From an uncultured Candidatus Melainabacteria bacterium (GTDB lineage Bacteria; Cyanobacteriota; Vampirovibrionia; Gastranaerophilales; Gastranaerophilaceae), in assembly GCA_934667125.1 (NCBI GenBank), contig CAKULF010000004.1, forward strand, positions 1-64,000: 64,000 nt of DNA. Direction: 5' to 3'. A program made the position numbers and the translations under genes. Of the stretch, positions 8,397 to 17,162 are shown piece by piece. Under the pieces are notes generated by a model. It worked only from the letters and a program-made list of their open reading frames with translations, was not told where the DNA came from and made no database searches. Position 1 is the first letter of the stretch. Every line of letters begins with the position of its first letter.

Positions 8397-9011
8397 ATGA
8401 TAGAAAAAATGTCCGGAAAAACAGCAGGTAATTTATCTGCAATATTTAATTCCAAGGTTGATAAAATCATTACAAGGCTCGGTACTTCTAATGATTCAGA
8501 GATTACAACAGCAACTTTAGCTGCTTTCAAATTGCTTCTAATACCCCTATCAACCCTATCAGACAAGAAGACTTCTAAAGAACAGAAAAAATATGCTCTA
8601 AAAAGAGATTTTTTAACAGAAAGCGTTGCGCTTGGCGGATATTTAGGAATTACAAAAGGAATTAAAACCCTTGCGACGGGTCCTATATGTTCTAAATATT
8701 ATAAGCAAAAAGCAAAAGAGCTGGTTAAAAGCGGTTTAATAGATAAAAATTCGTCAACATATAAAGCTCTATCGTCCGTCAGCCCTAAAAATATTAAAGA
8801 ATATGCAATAAATTCTCTTTTGGATAATAAGGTTGAAAGCCCCGATATGGAAGCTTTTGAAGAAACGGTTAAAAATTTGAACTCTTCTTTTAAAGATAAA
8901 TTTTTAAATATTCAACTTCCAAAAAATCTATATTTCAACACTAAAAAAAACAATTTCTCATATTTGCGTTTGTACGCTGGCGCTTACTTTAATTCCGTTT
9001 GTAACAAATAA
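8397..9011 (+). CDS. Unknown protein, paralogue of the next gene; probably frameshifted
   Basis: This frame encodes 204 residues. I do not recognise a named family. The segment LSTLSDKKTSKEQKKYALKR aligns with the downstream protein (TLADKTANKEEKHYSATKE), so the two are paralogues. The last about 20 residues look unrelated to the paralogue because an A8 run at 8943-8950 shifts the frame; the homologous C-terminus continues in the +1 frame to 9192. No clear ribosome site precedes ATG 8397; an internal ATG at 8409 is an alternative. The gene is weakly hydrophobic in the middle and may be membrane-associated. Confidence 0.6.
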   Translation: MIEKMSGKTAGNLSAIFNSKVDKIITRLGTSNDSEITTATLAAFKLLLIPLSTLSDKKTSKEQKKYALKRDFLTESVALGGYLGITKGIKTLATGPICSKYYKQKAKELVKSGLIDKNSSTYKALSSVSPKNIKEYAINSLLDNKVESPDMEAFEETVKNLNSSFKDKFLNIQLPKNLYFNTKKNNFSYLRLYAGAYFNSVCNK

Positions 9012-9192
9012 AATTTTGGAATTAATTTCAAAAAAATCTGATAATAAAAAGCCAAATCCAAAACCAAAATCATCTTTTTCTTTAATTCAATTTCAAAAGA
9101 ACGATAATCAGGCTTCTTCAATTTATCCGATGACAATAACGCAGTATAAAAATTTAACAAAATCAGGAGGATATGATGTCCTTAACTATTGA
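8950..9192 (+). other. Out-of-frame continuation of the preceding gene
   Basis: Reading from the end of the A8 run in the +1 frame gives a hydrophobic stretch (LALTLIPFVTNKILELISKK) that matches the paralogue's ALILTVVTPQIVNRIVHPIM. It is followed by a Lys/Ser/Gln-rich tail that stops at 9192 and overlaps the start of the next gene. This supports one ancestral gene of about 264 codons. A sequencing error, a true mutation, or slippage at the A run could each explain the shift. Confidence 0.6.
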
Positions 9193-9709
9193 TTTTTTAA
9201 CAAGTGCAAAAGTTGCTGATTTTGTTCAAAATTCTTCTGCTCAAGTTTTGTCGGAGGGTTGTCTTAAAGCGGTTGGCAGACCCATATTTACTCTTGCTGA
9301 TAAAACAGCAAATAAAGAAGAAAAGCACTATAGTGCAACAAAAGAATTTTTATATCAATCAATGTCAATGTTGGCGTATTTTTTGATGATTTCGCCCGTT
9401 AAGAAAAATAGCTATAAATTATTGAAAAAATTTCCGCAATTTGATAAATATCTTGATGATAATAATATTAAAAATGTTTTGAATGCTAAAAATTCTGGTG
9501 AATATAAAAAATTATTAGCAAATATAGACAATAAAGAATTCTTAACAAAAGCAAAAGGTGCACAAGAATTAATCTCAATCATAACTTCAGCTTTGATTTT
9601 AACAGTTGTAACTCCGCAAATTGTTAATAGAATTGTTCATCCGATTATGGATAAATTTAATCAAATAAATTCTAAATATAATGAAAATAAATTAGATAAA
9701 ATCGTTTAA
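9176..9709 (+). CDS. Unknown protein, intact paralogue of the upstream gene
   Basis: The product has 177 residues. The ATG at 9176 has AGGAGG five bases upstream; an ATG three bases earlier is too close. A central TLADKTANKEEKHYSATKEFL motif and a C-terminal hydrophobic segment (about 140-160) are shared with the frameshifted gene upstream. No function can be assigned. The pair looks like a small lineage-specific family. Confidence 0.7.
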   Translation: MSLTIDFLTSAKVADFVQNSSAQVLSEGCLKAVGRPIFTLADKTANKEEKHYSATKEFLYQSMSMLAYFLMISPVKKNSYKLLKKFPQFDKYLDDNNIKNVLNAKNSGEYKKLLANIDNKEFLTKAKGAQELISIITSALILTVVTPQIVNRIVHPIMDKFNQINSKYNENKLDKIV

Positions 9710-9713
9710 TTTT

Positions 9714-9721
9714 GATAAAAT
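9714..9721 (+). promoter_or_regulatory. Putative extended -10 of the tRNA-Arg gene
   Basis: The element reads TGATAAAAT from 9713, with the TAAAAT hexamer at 9716-9721, about 11 bases before the tRNA. No strong -35 box is seen. Confidence 0.4.
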
Positions 9722-9732
9722 AAAATTAGCTT

Positions 9733-9806
9733 GCGCCCATAGCTTAATTGAATAAAGCATTGGTCTCCGAAGCCAAAGACTGTGGGTTTGAATCCCATTG
9801 GGCGTA
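9733..9806 (+). tRNA. tRNA-Arg (anticodon CCG)
   Basis: A full cloverleaf folds. The acceptor stem is GCGCCCA/TGGGCGT with one G-U pair, the D arm is GCTT/AAGC, and the anticodon stem TTGGT/GCCAA has loop CTCCGAA giving anticodon CCG at 9767-9769. The T arm is GTGGG/CCCAT with loop TTTGAAT. CCA is not encoded. The feoAB start codon is only 17 bases downstream, so this tRNA may form the 5' part of that transcript. Confidence 0.95.
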
Positions 9807-9823
9807 GTTTTAAGGGGAAAGAT

Positions 9824-12181
9824 ATGAAAACACTGGATAAACTGCCTATTAATTATGAAGCTTATGTTGATGAGATAAAATGTGATGATGTTGCGCTTCG
9901 TCAGCATATTTTAAATATGGGTATAACTCCAAATGTTGAAATTTTGCTTGTTAAAAAAGCCCCAATGGGCGATCCTTTGGAATTTAGAGTTAGAGGATAC
10001 GAATTGTCTTTAAGAAAAGATGATGCTTCAAAAATAACTATAAAAAATATCCATCCAAAAGACAGCTGCAAAAGAAAAAAAGTTGAATTTAAAGAAATTG
10101 AACACTCTCAAAAAGGCGAAAATGAGATTTATTTAACTTCTGAAAAAGCTAAAAATCCAAAATTAAAAACAAAGTTAAATCTTGCCCTTGTTGGAAATCA
10201 AAATTGCGGAAAAACCACCCTCTTTAACCGTTTAACAGGTTCAAATCAACACGTCGGAAATTTTCCGGGGGTAACGGTTGATAGAACGGATGGAGTTTTA
10301 ATAAATAACAAAAATGTAACAATAACAGATCTTCCGGGGATATATTCTCTAAGTCCTTATAGTGATGATGAGATTGTCACAAGGAATTTTATTTTAAAAG
10401 AAAAACCCGACGGCATAATTAATATAATTGACGCAACAAATATTGAGCGGAATTTGCTTTTAACAATGCAATTAATCGAGCTTGAAGTTCCGATGGTTAT
10501 TGCGCTTAATATGATGGATGAATTGACTCAAAGCGGCGGAAGCGTTGATGTTAACGGTTTAGAAAATAAACTTGGTGTTCCTGTTGTTTTAATTTCTGCT
10601 TCTAAAAACGAAGGGATAGAAGAACTTGTTGAACATATTATAAATGTTGCAAAATACGAAGAATATCCGCATTATGTTGATTTTTGCGAAGAAAAACCCG
10701 ACAGCCAAGGCGCTATGCATAGATGTATCCATTCAATTGGGCATATAATTGAAAACCATGCTAAAGCGGCAGATATTCCTTTAAGGTTTGCTGCAACAAA
10801 ATTGACTGAAAATGATGAATTGGTTATAAAAGCGCTAAATCTTGATGAGAACGATTTAAAAGCATGTAATAAAATTATTGAACAAATGGAAAGAGAAACA
10901 AATCTCGATAAGCAGGCTGCTCTTGCGGATATGAGATTTAGTTTTATTGAAAAACTATCAAATGAGTTTGTTTATAAGCCGTCTGAAACTTTAACGTCCA
11001 AAATTTCAAACAACATAGATAAAATTTTAACGGGAAAATATACCGCTATTCCAATGTTTTTAGCTATCATGGCTTTAATATTCTATTTAACTTTTGCTTC
11101 TTTTGGAAGCTATTTGTCCTCTATGACTGAAATTGGAATAGAATATGTTACAAATTTTGCTGATAATATTTTAACTGACTACGGGTTAAATCCTGTTGTT
11201 CATTCTTTAATTATAAACGGTGTATTCTCTGGCGTTGGAAGCGTTTTGAGCTTTCTTCCCGTTATTGTTATATTGTTTTTCTTCTTGTCTTTGCTTGAAG
11301 ATAGCGGCTATATGGCTCGTGTGGCTTTTGTTGCGGATAAGTTATTAAGAAAATTCGGTTTATCGGGCAGAAGTTTTGTTCCGATGTTAATCGGCTTTGG
11401 CTGCTCTGTCCCTGCAATTATGGCAACAAGAACACTTCCGTCTGTTCGAGATAGAAAAATGACTATATTTTTAACTCCTTTTATGAGTTGTTCTGCAAAA
11501 TTGCCAGTCTATGCTTTATTTACGGCGGCATTTTTTGCTAAAAATCAAGCTATAGTTATATTTAGCTTATATCTTATCGGAATAATTACAGGCATGGTTT
11601 CAGCTTTAGTGATGAAAATTTTAGTGTTCAAGGGTGAACCTGTGCCGTTTGTGATGGAACTTCCAAATTATCGCATGCCTGATATTAAAAATATGTATCG
11701 ACTTATTTATTCAAAAGCGAAAGACTTTGCTACAAAAGCTTTTACGATAATTTTTTGGGCAACAATTTTAATTTGGTTTTTAGAAAATTTTGACCTTAAG
11801 ATAAACCTTGTCGCAAGCTCTTCTCAAAGCATTTTGGCGATTTTGGCTAATTATATCACTCCAATATTTAAGCCTCTTGGAATTTCCGATTGGAAAGTTA
11901 CAACAGCATTTATTAGTGGTTTTATGGCAAAAGAAAGCGTTGTAAGTACGTTGAGCGTCTTATTAAACGGTGAAAACAAAAATCTATCCGATTTATTTAG
12001 CCCGCTTAGCGCTTATGTGTTTTTAATTTTCTGTTTATTGTACACGCCATGTGTTGCAACAATTGCAACTGTAAGACGTGAATTGGGAAAAAGATACGCC
12101 CTTTTGGTTATCTTTCTTCAATGTTCAATTGCTTGGGTTGTTGCATTTTTAATACATATAGTTGGAAAAATTGTATTTTAA
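9824..12181 (+). CDS. feoB: Ferrous iron transporter, FeoA-FeoB fusion
   Basis: The 785-residue protein has an FeoA-like SH3 domain at about 1-75 (NYEAYVDEIKC to SKITI). A G-protein domain follows with G1 GNQNCGKTTLFN, G3 DLPG and G4 NMMD, and then the multi-helix permease with GSVLSFLPVI and GFGCSVPAIMATRTL. FeoB imports Fe2+ across the inner membrane, and FeoA usually is a separate small partner. I chose ATG 9824 (AAGGGGA upstream) because the longer frame would run through the tRNA. There is no obvious Fur box by eye. Expression may be through the tRNA promoter. Confidence 0.95.
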   Translation: MKTLDKLPINYEAYVDEIKCDDVALRQHILNMGITPNVEILLVKKAPMGDPLEFRVRGYELSLRKDDASKITIKNIHPKDSCKRKKVEFKEIEHSQKGENEIYLTSEKAKNPKLKTKLNLALVGNQNCGKTTLFNRLTGSNQHVGNFPGVTVDRTDGVLINNKNVTITDLPGIYSLSPYSDDEIVTRNFILKEKPDGIINIIDATNIERNLLLTMQLIELEVPMVIALNMMDELTQSGGSVDVNGLENKLGVPVVLISASKNEGIEELVEHIINVAKYEEYPHYVDFCEEKPDSQGAMHRCIHSIGHIIENHAKAADIPLRFAATKLTENDELVIKALNLDENDLKACNKIIEQMERETNLDKQAALADMRFSFIEKLSNEFVYKPSETLTSKISNNIDKILTGKYTAIPMFLAIMALIFYLTFASFGSYLSSMTEIGIEYVTNFADNILTDYGLNPVVHSLIINGVFSGVGSVLSFLPVIVILFFFLSLLEDSGYMARVAFVADKLLRKFGLSGRSFVPMLIGFGCSVPAIMATRTLPSVRDRKMTIFLTPFMSCSAKLPVYALFTAAFFAKNQAIVIFSLYLIGIITGMVSALVMKILVFKGEPVPFVMELPNYRMPDIKNMYRLIYSKAKDFATKAFTIIFWATILIWFLENFDLKINLVASSSQSILAILANYITPIFKPLGISDWKVTTAFISGFMAKESVVSTLSVLLNGENKNLSDLFSPLSAYVFLIFCLLYTPCVATIATVRRELGKRYALLVIFLQCSIAWVVAFLIHIVGKIVF

Positions 12182-12573
12182 GTTATTGTTAAGTTATAAA
12201 GTTTTGCATGCTCAAAACCCTGTATTTGTCTGAATTTTTCCTTTGTCAAGCAAAACATCACATGTTAAGTTTGTAAATATCAATTTTGCTATGGTATCAC
12301 TCATTATAAGCTATTGTAAAAATATTTTAACAATACTTTTTATTGCCACCATTTGTTAATGAACTAAAATAATCATGTCGGTTGAGTTTATATATTAAAT
12401 TAAAAAATAAATCAAAAAACTTTTTGAAAGGAGTGATGGCGAAGTTAAGAAAGGAAGCTAGTTAAAAAAAATACTTAATTAGCAAGGAAAAATTAAATTT
12501 TTAAATTATTTTTTATTAGATTATTAACAAAAGATTTACAAAAGCGAGACTACTAGACTTAGGGAAATTTATA
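12182..12573. other. Gap after feoB with a possible tiny ORF
   Basis: There is no gene above 20 codons. The only coding candidate is a ten-codon frame at 12436-12465 with a strong AAAGGAG. A 9-bp hairpin GCTAGTTAA/TTAATTAGC (one G-U) overlaps its stop. The region ends in the terminator at 12574-12610. Confidence 0.5.
12436..12465 (+). CDS. Possible leader-like micropeptide, nine residues
   Basis: ATG to TAA encodes MAKLRKEAS. The Shine-Dalgarno AAAGGAG is at about the right distance (five bases) and is stronger than that of many real genes nearby. The stop codon lies in the 5' arm of a 9-bp hairpin. It could be a leader peptide, part of a small RNA, or chance. Confidence 0.25.
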   Translation: MAKLRKEAS

Positions 12574-12610
12574 AAATAAAGGTATCAATTTGATACCTTT
12601 ATTTATTTTT
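12574..12610 (+). terminator. Strong terminator, probably bidirectional
   Basis: AAATAAAGGTATCAA and TTGATACCTTTATTT form a perfect long stem, followed by ATTTTT. It could end the feoAB message or a short RNA from the gap. Confidence 0.75.
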
Positions 12611-12698
12611 AAGGTTAACAATTGTAAAGAATGGTGAAATATTATAACAATTTTATTATTTAGGAATTTTAATAACATTGTTAAAAGAAAGGTTAAAT

Positions 12699-13490
12699 AT
12701 GATTAGTACTATTAATTTTATGGGTAAATATGAATCAAGCGTTCGTCCAAAGGTTTATAAAAATCAAAATGTAACATATCCAAAAGCTGAAACTGCGCCT
12801 GTTGAGGACAGTTTTGAAAGAGAAGAAAAAGTAAATGTTGAAACTTCTGCAAAATATGCTAAAAATAATAAAAACCCTAAAAAACCGCATAATAGAATAG
12901 CTGCTTTAATGTTAGCAAGCGCTATAACGGGTGGCGCTGCAACCGGTGGAGCGCTTTATGCTGTTGATAAAGCAACTCCTGCAGCAAAAACTGATTATCT
13001 ATTAAATTCAGCAGTAACTTATAGCGCTCAATTAGATACTAATCCATATAACCAATTAACTGCAAACGCTATAGCAAACAAGCAAGAAGCGCAAAGTCAA
13101 TATGGAACTTTAATTACTGATGGCACAAAATCTTATATTGTGCTTGATGAGGCTGGTAAACATACAAGCGGTGAAATTAAAAAAGCTTTTGATATCCCTG
13201 AAAACGTTGAAATAGATGATTCGGTTGATGTTATTGAAATTCCATCTTTTAGAATTAATCAAAAAAATAACATAGATTTAAAGGGCTATATTAATCCGAT
13301 TGAGCTTGTTGAAAATTTATCAAATCAAACAGGAATTTCGCCAAAAGACTATTCATCCGTTAGCGAGTGGGTTTCAGCCTTAAATATAGCGGTTGATAGT
13401 CAAAAATTCCCGCATGACCTTGATAAAGATGAGGTTAGAGATTGTTTGATTACAAATATGCCAATAATTGAAAAAACATATTTTGGCTAA
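12699..13490 (+). CDS. Unknown protein with one membrane segment
   Basis: The product has 263 residues. ATG 12699 follows AAAGAAAGG by six bases; a TTG further upstream is less likely. A Lys/Glu/Pro-rich N-terminus of about 70 residues precedes a small-residue hydrophobic segment (LMLASAITGGAATGGALYA) and a soluble C-terminal part of about 160 residues. That part includes a VDVIEIPSF stretch and ends with an apparent helical domain. No family is recognised. The gene precedes rpsJ, probably in its own transcript. Confidence 0.7.
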   Translation: MISTINFMGKYESSVRPKVYKNQNVTYPKAETAPVEDSFEREEKVNVETSAKYAKNNKNPKKPHNRIAALMLASAITGGAATGGALYAVDKATPAAKTDYLLNSAVTYSAQLDTNPYNQLTANAIANKQEAQSQYGTLITDGTKSYIVLDEAGKHTSGEIKKAFDIPENVEIDDSVDVIEIPSFRINQKNNIDLKGYINPIELVENLSNQTGISPKDYSSVSEWVSALNIAVDSQKFPHDLDKDEVRDCLITNMPIIEKTYFG

Positions 13491-13544
13491 AAAATATTAA
13501 ATAAGTAATTTTAAGTTATGTAACAATAATTTTTAAATTACCTG

Positions 13545-13568
13545 TTGACGTAGGGTTATGTTTATAAT
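13545..13568 (+). promoter_or_regulatory. Possible promoter of the S10 cluster
   Basis: TTGACG (13545-13550) and TATAAT (13563-13568) lie about 50 bases before rpsJ, but the spacer is only 12 bases. The -10 box may work with a weaker -35 box further upstream. A promoter is expected here because a large ribosomal operon starts immediately after. Confidence 0.4.
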
Positions 13569-13618
13569 ACGCTAAAATGTACCGTATTATGTAACGAAAA
13601 GAAAAGGTAATAAAGGTA

Positions 13619-13936
13619 ATGAGCACAGCAAAAAGACAAAGAATTAGAGTATGTTTAAAAGCATACGATCATCAATTGATTGATAGTTCTGCTCAAAAAA
13701 TTGTAGACACAGCAAAAAGAACTGATGCTTCTGTATCAGGTCCTATTCCAATGCCTACAAAACGTAGAGTATATTGCGTTCTTCGTTCACCACACGTTGA
13801 TAAAAAATCACGTGAACACTTTGAAATGAGAACTCATAAGAGAATTATCGACATTTATGAACCAACTCAACAAACAACAGAAGAATTATCAAGAATGGAT
13901 CTTCCTTCTGGAGTTGATATCGAAGTAAAACTATAA
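13619..13936 (+). CDS. rpsJ: Ribosomal protein S10
   Basis: The 105-residue sequence matches S10 throughout: RIRVCLKAYDHQLID at the N-terminus, GPIPMPTKR in the long loop and the RSPHVDKKSREHFEMRTHKR segment. It is a 30S head protein that also binds NusB in antitermination. It is the first gene of the cluster, separated from rplC by 143 bases that carry a GTTTAT/ATAAAC hairpin at 13999-14013. Confidence 0.98.
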   Translation: MSTAKRQRIRVCLKAYDHQLIDSSAQKIVDTAKRTDASVSGPIPMPTKRRVYCVLRSPHVDKKSREHFEMRTHKRIIDIYEPTQQTTEELSRMDLPSGVDIEVKL

Positions 13937-14079
13937 TTAGTAAAACTTCACCAGACACATACAATTTAATATTAATGTGATCTATTTAGAAAGACAGAGT
14001 TTATTATATAAACAACGTCAGGATGTACTAGAGAAAAACTTTAAAAGAAGTAGCTCTCACAACAGAAAGGTTTTAACAC

Positions 14080-14718
14080 ATGACAATCGGTGTTATTGGA
14101 AAAAAACTTGGGATGACCCAAATATACGACGAAGCAGGACTTTGCATTCCTGTTACCGTTGTTGCTGTTGAAGAAGCTGTTGTAACTCAAGTAAAAACAA
14201 CTGAAACTGATGGCTATAACGCTATTCAAGTTGGTGTTGTTGCTGCTAAAGAAAAACACTTAACAAAAGCACAAATCGGTCATTTTAAGAAAAACAATCT
14301 TGAAAATTACAGACATTTACAAGAATTTAGAGTGGATGACGCATCTAAATATTCAGTTGGCCAAAAAATTTCTTTAGAAGAAGTTTTAGCTAACGTTGAA
14401 AAAGTTGATGTAACAGGTCGCTCAATCGGTAAAGGTTTCCAAGGTACAGTTAAAAGACATAACTTCTCAAGAGGACCAATGGGTCACGGTTCTAAAAACC
14501 ACAGAGCTCCTGGTTCAATCGGTGCTGGTACTACTCCAAGCCGTGTTGTAAAAGGTAAGAGAATGGCTGGAAACATGGGTAACGAAAAAGTTACGGTTAC
14601 TAAATTAACTGTTGCAAAAGTTATCGCCGATAAAAAACTATTACTTATCAAAGGTGCTATTCCAGGACCTGAAGGTAAACTAGTTACAGTAAAACCTACT
14701 AGGACAAAATGGAATTAG
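14080..14718 (+). CDS. rplC: Ribosomal protein L3
   Basis: The 212-residue protein starts IGVIGKKLGMTQIYDE, the usual L3 opening. The conserved GTVKRHNFSRGPMGHGS loop reaching the peptidyl-transferase region is present. It initiates 23S folding in 50S assembly. An AGAAAGG ribosome site precedes the ATG. rplD follows nine bases later. Confidence 0.98.
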   Translation: MTIGVIGKKLGMTQIYDEAGLCIPVTVVAVEEAVVTQVKTTETDGYNAIQVGVVAAKEKHLTKAQIGHFKKNNLENYRHLQEFRVDDASKYSVGQKISLEEVLANVEKVDVTGRSIGKGFQGTVKRHNFSRGPMGHGSKNHRAPGSIGAGTTPSRVVKGKRMAGNMGNEKVTVTKLTVAKVIADKKLLLIKGAIPGPEGKLVTVKPTRTKWN

Positions 14719-14727
14719 AGGTGCGTG

Positions 14728-15381
14728 ATGACTAAAAATACAGTAGAAAATAAAACAGTTAAATTACTTTCAACTCAAGGTGCTGAAGTTGGTTCTATCA
14801 ATTTAGAAGGCTCAGTATTTGGAGTTGAACCAAATACACACGTTATGTACCTTGCTCTTAAAAGACAATTAAACAATGCTCGTGCTGGTTTAGCGTCTGC
14901 AAAAACAAGAGCTGAAGTTTCAGGTGGCGGTAAAAAACCTTGGAAACAAAAAGGTACAGGTAGAGCTAGAGCAGGTTCACTTAGAAGCCCATTATTCAGA
15001 GGTGGTGGCGTTATATTTGGACCAAAACCAAGATCATACGAAACAGATCTTCCTCAAAAAGCTAGAAAATTAGCTCTAAAATCAGCTTTAAGCGCAAAAT
15101 TAGAAGCTATAACAGTTGTTAAAGATTTCTCAGAACTAGCTGAAGCTAAAACTAAAGCTATGGTTAAAGTTCTTAATGGCTTAAAAGCAACAGGTAAAAC
15201 TTTAATTATTGCAGATGTAAATGCTGAAGAAAACAAAAATCTTGTTTTAGCAGCAAGAAACATCCCAACAGTTAAATTATTATTACCATCTAACTTAAAC
15301 GTAAAAGACATTGTTGAAGCAGAAACAATAATCGCAACTGAATCAGCAATTAATAATATTACTGAAAGGTTGGCTAAATAA
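14728..15381 (+). CDS. rplD: Ribosomal protein L4
   Basis: The 217-residue protein has the L4 signature GGKKPWKQKGTGRARAGS, the extended loop that lines the exit tunnel. I use ATG 14728 after AGAGGTG rather than the in-frame GTG three bases earlier. Its stop overlaps the rplW start by one base. In E. coli L4 autoregulates the S10 operon; no equivalent leader is recognised here. Confidence 0.98.
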   Translation: MTKNTVENKTVKLLSTQGAEVGSINLEGSVFGVEPNTHVMYLALKRQLNNARAGLASAKTRAEVSGGGKKPWKQKGTGRARAGSLRSPLFRGGGVIFGPKPRSYETDLPQKARKLALKSALSAKLEAITVVKDFSELAEAKTKAMVKVLNGLKATGKTLIIADVNAEENKNLVLAARNIPTVKLLLPSNLNVKDIVEAETIIATESAINNITERLAK

Positions 15382-15677
15382 TGACTAATAAAGAAAAACT
15401 ATACAGTATTATTAAAAAACCTGTTATCACTGAAAAATCAATGATGGCAACTGCTAATAATACATACACTTTTGAAGTTGTTAAAGACGCTACAAAAGTT
15501 GAAATTGCGCAAGCTGTTGAATTGGCTTATCCTAACCGCAAAGTTAAGAAAGTAAGAACAGTTTACATGCCTTCTCATCAAAAAAGAATGGGCATGAAAT
15601 TTGGTAGAACACAATCAGGAAAGAAAGCTATTGTTACAATAGTTGGCGATCCTATTGAAGAATTGACAGGAGTATAA
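15381..15677 (+). CDS. rplW: Ribosomal protein L23
   Basis: The 98-residue protein has IIKKPVITEKSMMA at the start and YPNRKVKKVRTV in the middle, as in L23, which sits at the tunnel exit and docks trigger factor and SRP. It overlaps rplD by one base (TAATG), indicating coupled translation. Confidence 0.97.
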   Translation: MTNKEKLYSIIKKPVITEKSMMATANNTYTFEVVKDATKVEIAQAVELAYPNRKVKKVRTVYMPSHQKRMGMKFGRTQSGKKAIVTIVGDPIEELTGV

Positions 15678-15681
15678 GATT

Positions 15682-16509
15682 ATGGCAACTAGAAAAATTA
15701 ATCCAACATCTCCAGGTCAACGTGGTATGACTAGACCTGATTTCTCAGAAATTACTACTTCTACTCCTGAAAAATCATTAGTTAAAAAATTAACTAAATC
15801 AGGCGGAAGAAATAACACAGGTAGAATTACAACTCGTCACATCGGTGGCGGACACAAAAGAGCTTACCGTGTTGTTGATTTCAAAAGAGATAAAGTCGGA
15901 ATTCAAGGTACAGTAATGACTATTGAATACGATCCAAACAGAAACGTAAGAATTTGTTTAATCAACTATGTTGATGGTGAAAAAAGATACATTCTTTGCC
16001 CTGAAGGCTTAAAAGTTGGTGACAAAATCGTTTCAGGACCTGAAGCAGATATCCAAGTAGGTAATGCACTTCCATTAGATTCAATTCCTCTTGGTGCTTT
16101 AGTTCACAACATTGAATTAAGAGCCGGTCGTGGCGGAAAAATGGCAAGAAGTGCCGGAAATTCTGCTCAAGTAATGGCTAAAGAAGGTGATTATGTTACT
16201 TTAAAACTTCCATCTTCAGAAATGAGAATGGTAAGAAAAGATTGTTACGCAACAATCGGTGTTTTAGGTAACTCTGAATACAAAAACCTATCAACTGGTA
16301 AAGCCGGTAGAACTAGATACTTAGGTATCAAACCAACAGTTCGTGGTGTTACAATGAACCCTGTTGATCACCCACACGGTGGTGGTGAAGGTAAAACAGG
16401 TCCTGGTGGAAATCCAAAAACTCCATGGGGTAAACCTGCTCTTGGTTACAAAACTCGTAACAAGAAAAAAGCTTCAAGTAAGTTGATAGTAAGAAGAAGA
16501 AAAAAATAG
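15682..16509 (+). CDS. rplB: Ribosomal protein L2
   Basis: The 275-residue, full-length protein has TSPGQRGMTRPDF, GRITTRHIGGGHKRAYR and the C-terminal NPVDHPHGGGEGKTGPGG loop, which contains the histidine near the peptidyl-transferase centre. It is a primary 23S-binding protein needed for subunit joining. Confidence 0.98.
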   Translation: MATRKINPTSPGQRGMTRPDFSEITTSTPEKSLVKKLTKSGGRNNTGRITTRHIGGGHKRAYRVVDFKRDKVGIQGTVMTIEYDPNRNVRICLINYVDGEKRYILCPEGLKVGDKIVSGPEADIQVGNALPLDSIPLGALVHNIELRAGRGGKMARSAGNSAQVMAKEGDYVTLKLPSSEMRMVRKDCYATIGVLGNSEYKNLSTGKAGRTRYLGIKPTVRGVTMNPVDHPHGGGEGKTGPGGNPKTPWGKPALGYKTRNKKKASSKLIVRRRKK

Positions 16510-16523
16510 GAGAACATAAATAG

Positions 16524-16799
16524 ATGGCTCGTTCATTAAAAAAAGGTCCATACGTTCATCCGTCTTTGACAAAAAAGATTGATGCAATGAATGAAAAAAA
16601 CGAAAAGAAAGTTATTAAAACTTGGTCAAGAGCTTCTATGATTGTGCCTGACATGTTAGGGCATACAATTGCAGTTCATAATGGTAAAACTCACGTACCG
16701 GTTTATGTTACTGAACAAATGGTTGGTCACAAATTAGGTGAATTTGCACTAACCAGAACATACAGAGGTCATGCTGATAAAACAGCCAAGAAGAAATAA
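16524..16799 (+). CDS. rpsS: Ribosomal protein S19
   Basis: The 91-residue protein begins MARSLKKGPYVHPSL and carries the conserved HNGKTHVPVYVTEQMVGHK segment. It is a 30S head protein contacting S13 and the A site. GGAG lies upstream of the ATG. Confidence 0.98.
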   Translation: MARSLKKGPYVHPSLTKKIDAMNEKNEKKVIKTWSRASMIVPDMLGHTIAVHNGKTHVPVYVTEQMVGHKLGEFALTRTYRGHADKTAKKK

Positions 16800-16817
16800 T
16801 TTTAAGGAAATAAAAAA

Positions 16818-17153
16818 ATGCAAGAAGCTATATCAAAACAAACAGATATTAAAATGACGGTTAGAAAAATCCGTAGAGTGATTAACCTAATCCGTGGCAA
16901 GAAGGCAAGTGACGCTTTAAGAATGTTAAAGTTCATGCCATATTTTGCAGCTCGTATAGTTGAAAAAAACTTAAATGCTGCTATAGCTAATGCTCAAACA
17001 AAATTTGGCGCAGTAGCTGATGATCTTAAGGTTTCTGAAATTTTTGCTGATGAAGCTCCAACATACAGACGTGTTAGAGCAAGAGCTCAAGGCAGAATGT
17101 ATAAGAGATTAAAAAGAACATCTCATTTAACAGTGAAAGTAGCAAAGGACTAG
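16818..17153 (+). CDS. rplV: Ribosomal protein L22
   Basis: The 111-residue protein has KIRRVINLIRGKKASDAL near the start and the basic beta-hairpin RVRARAQGRMYKRLKRTSH, which reaches into the exit tunnel. It sits between rpsS and rpsC with 9-18 base spacers. Confidence 0.97.
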   Translation: MQEAISKQTDIKMTVRKIRRVINLIRGKKASDALRMLKFMPYFAARIVEKNLNAAIANAQTKFGAVADDLKVSEIFADEAPTYRRVRARAQGRMYKRLKRTSHLTVKVAKD

Positions 17154-17162
17154 GAGAAAGAC

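Noticed and set aside
9782..9823. Longer FeoB N-terminus starting inside the tRNA
   Set aside because: It would translate the 3' part of tRNA-Arg; the ATG at 9824 has the ribosome site.
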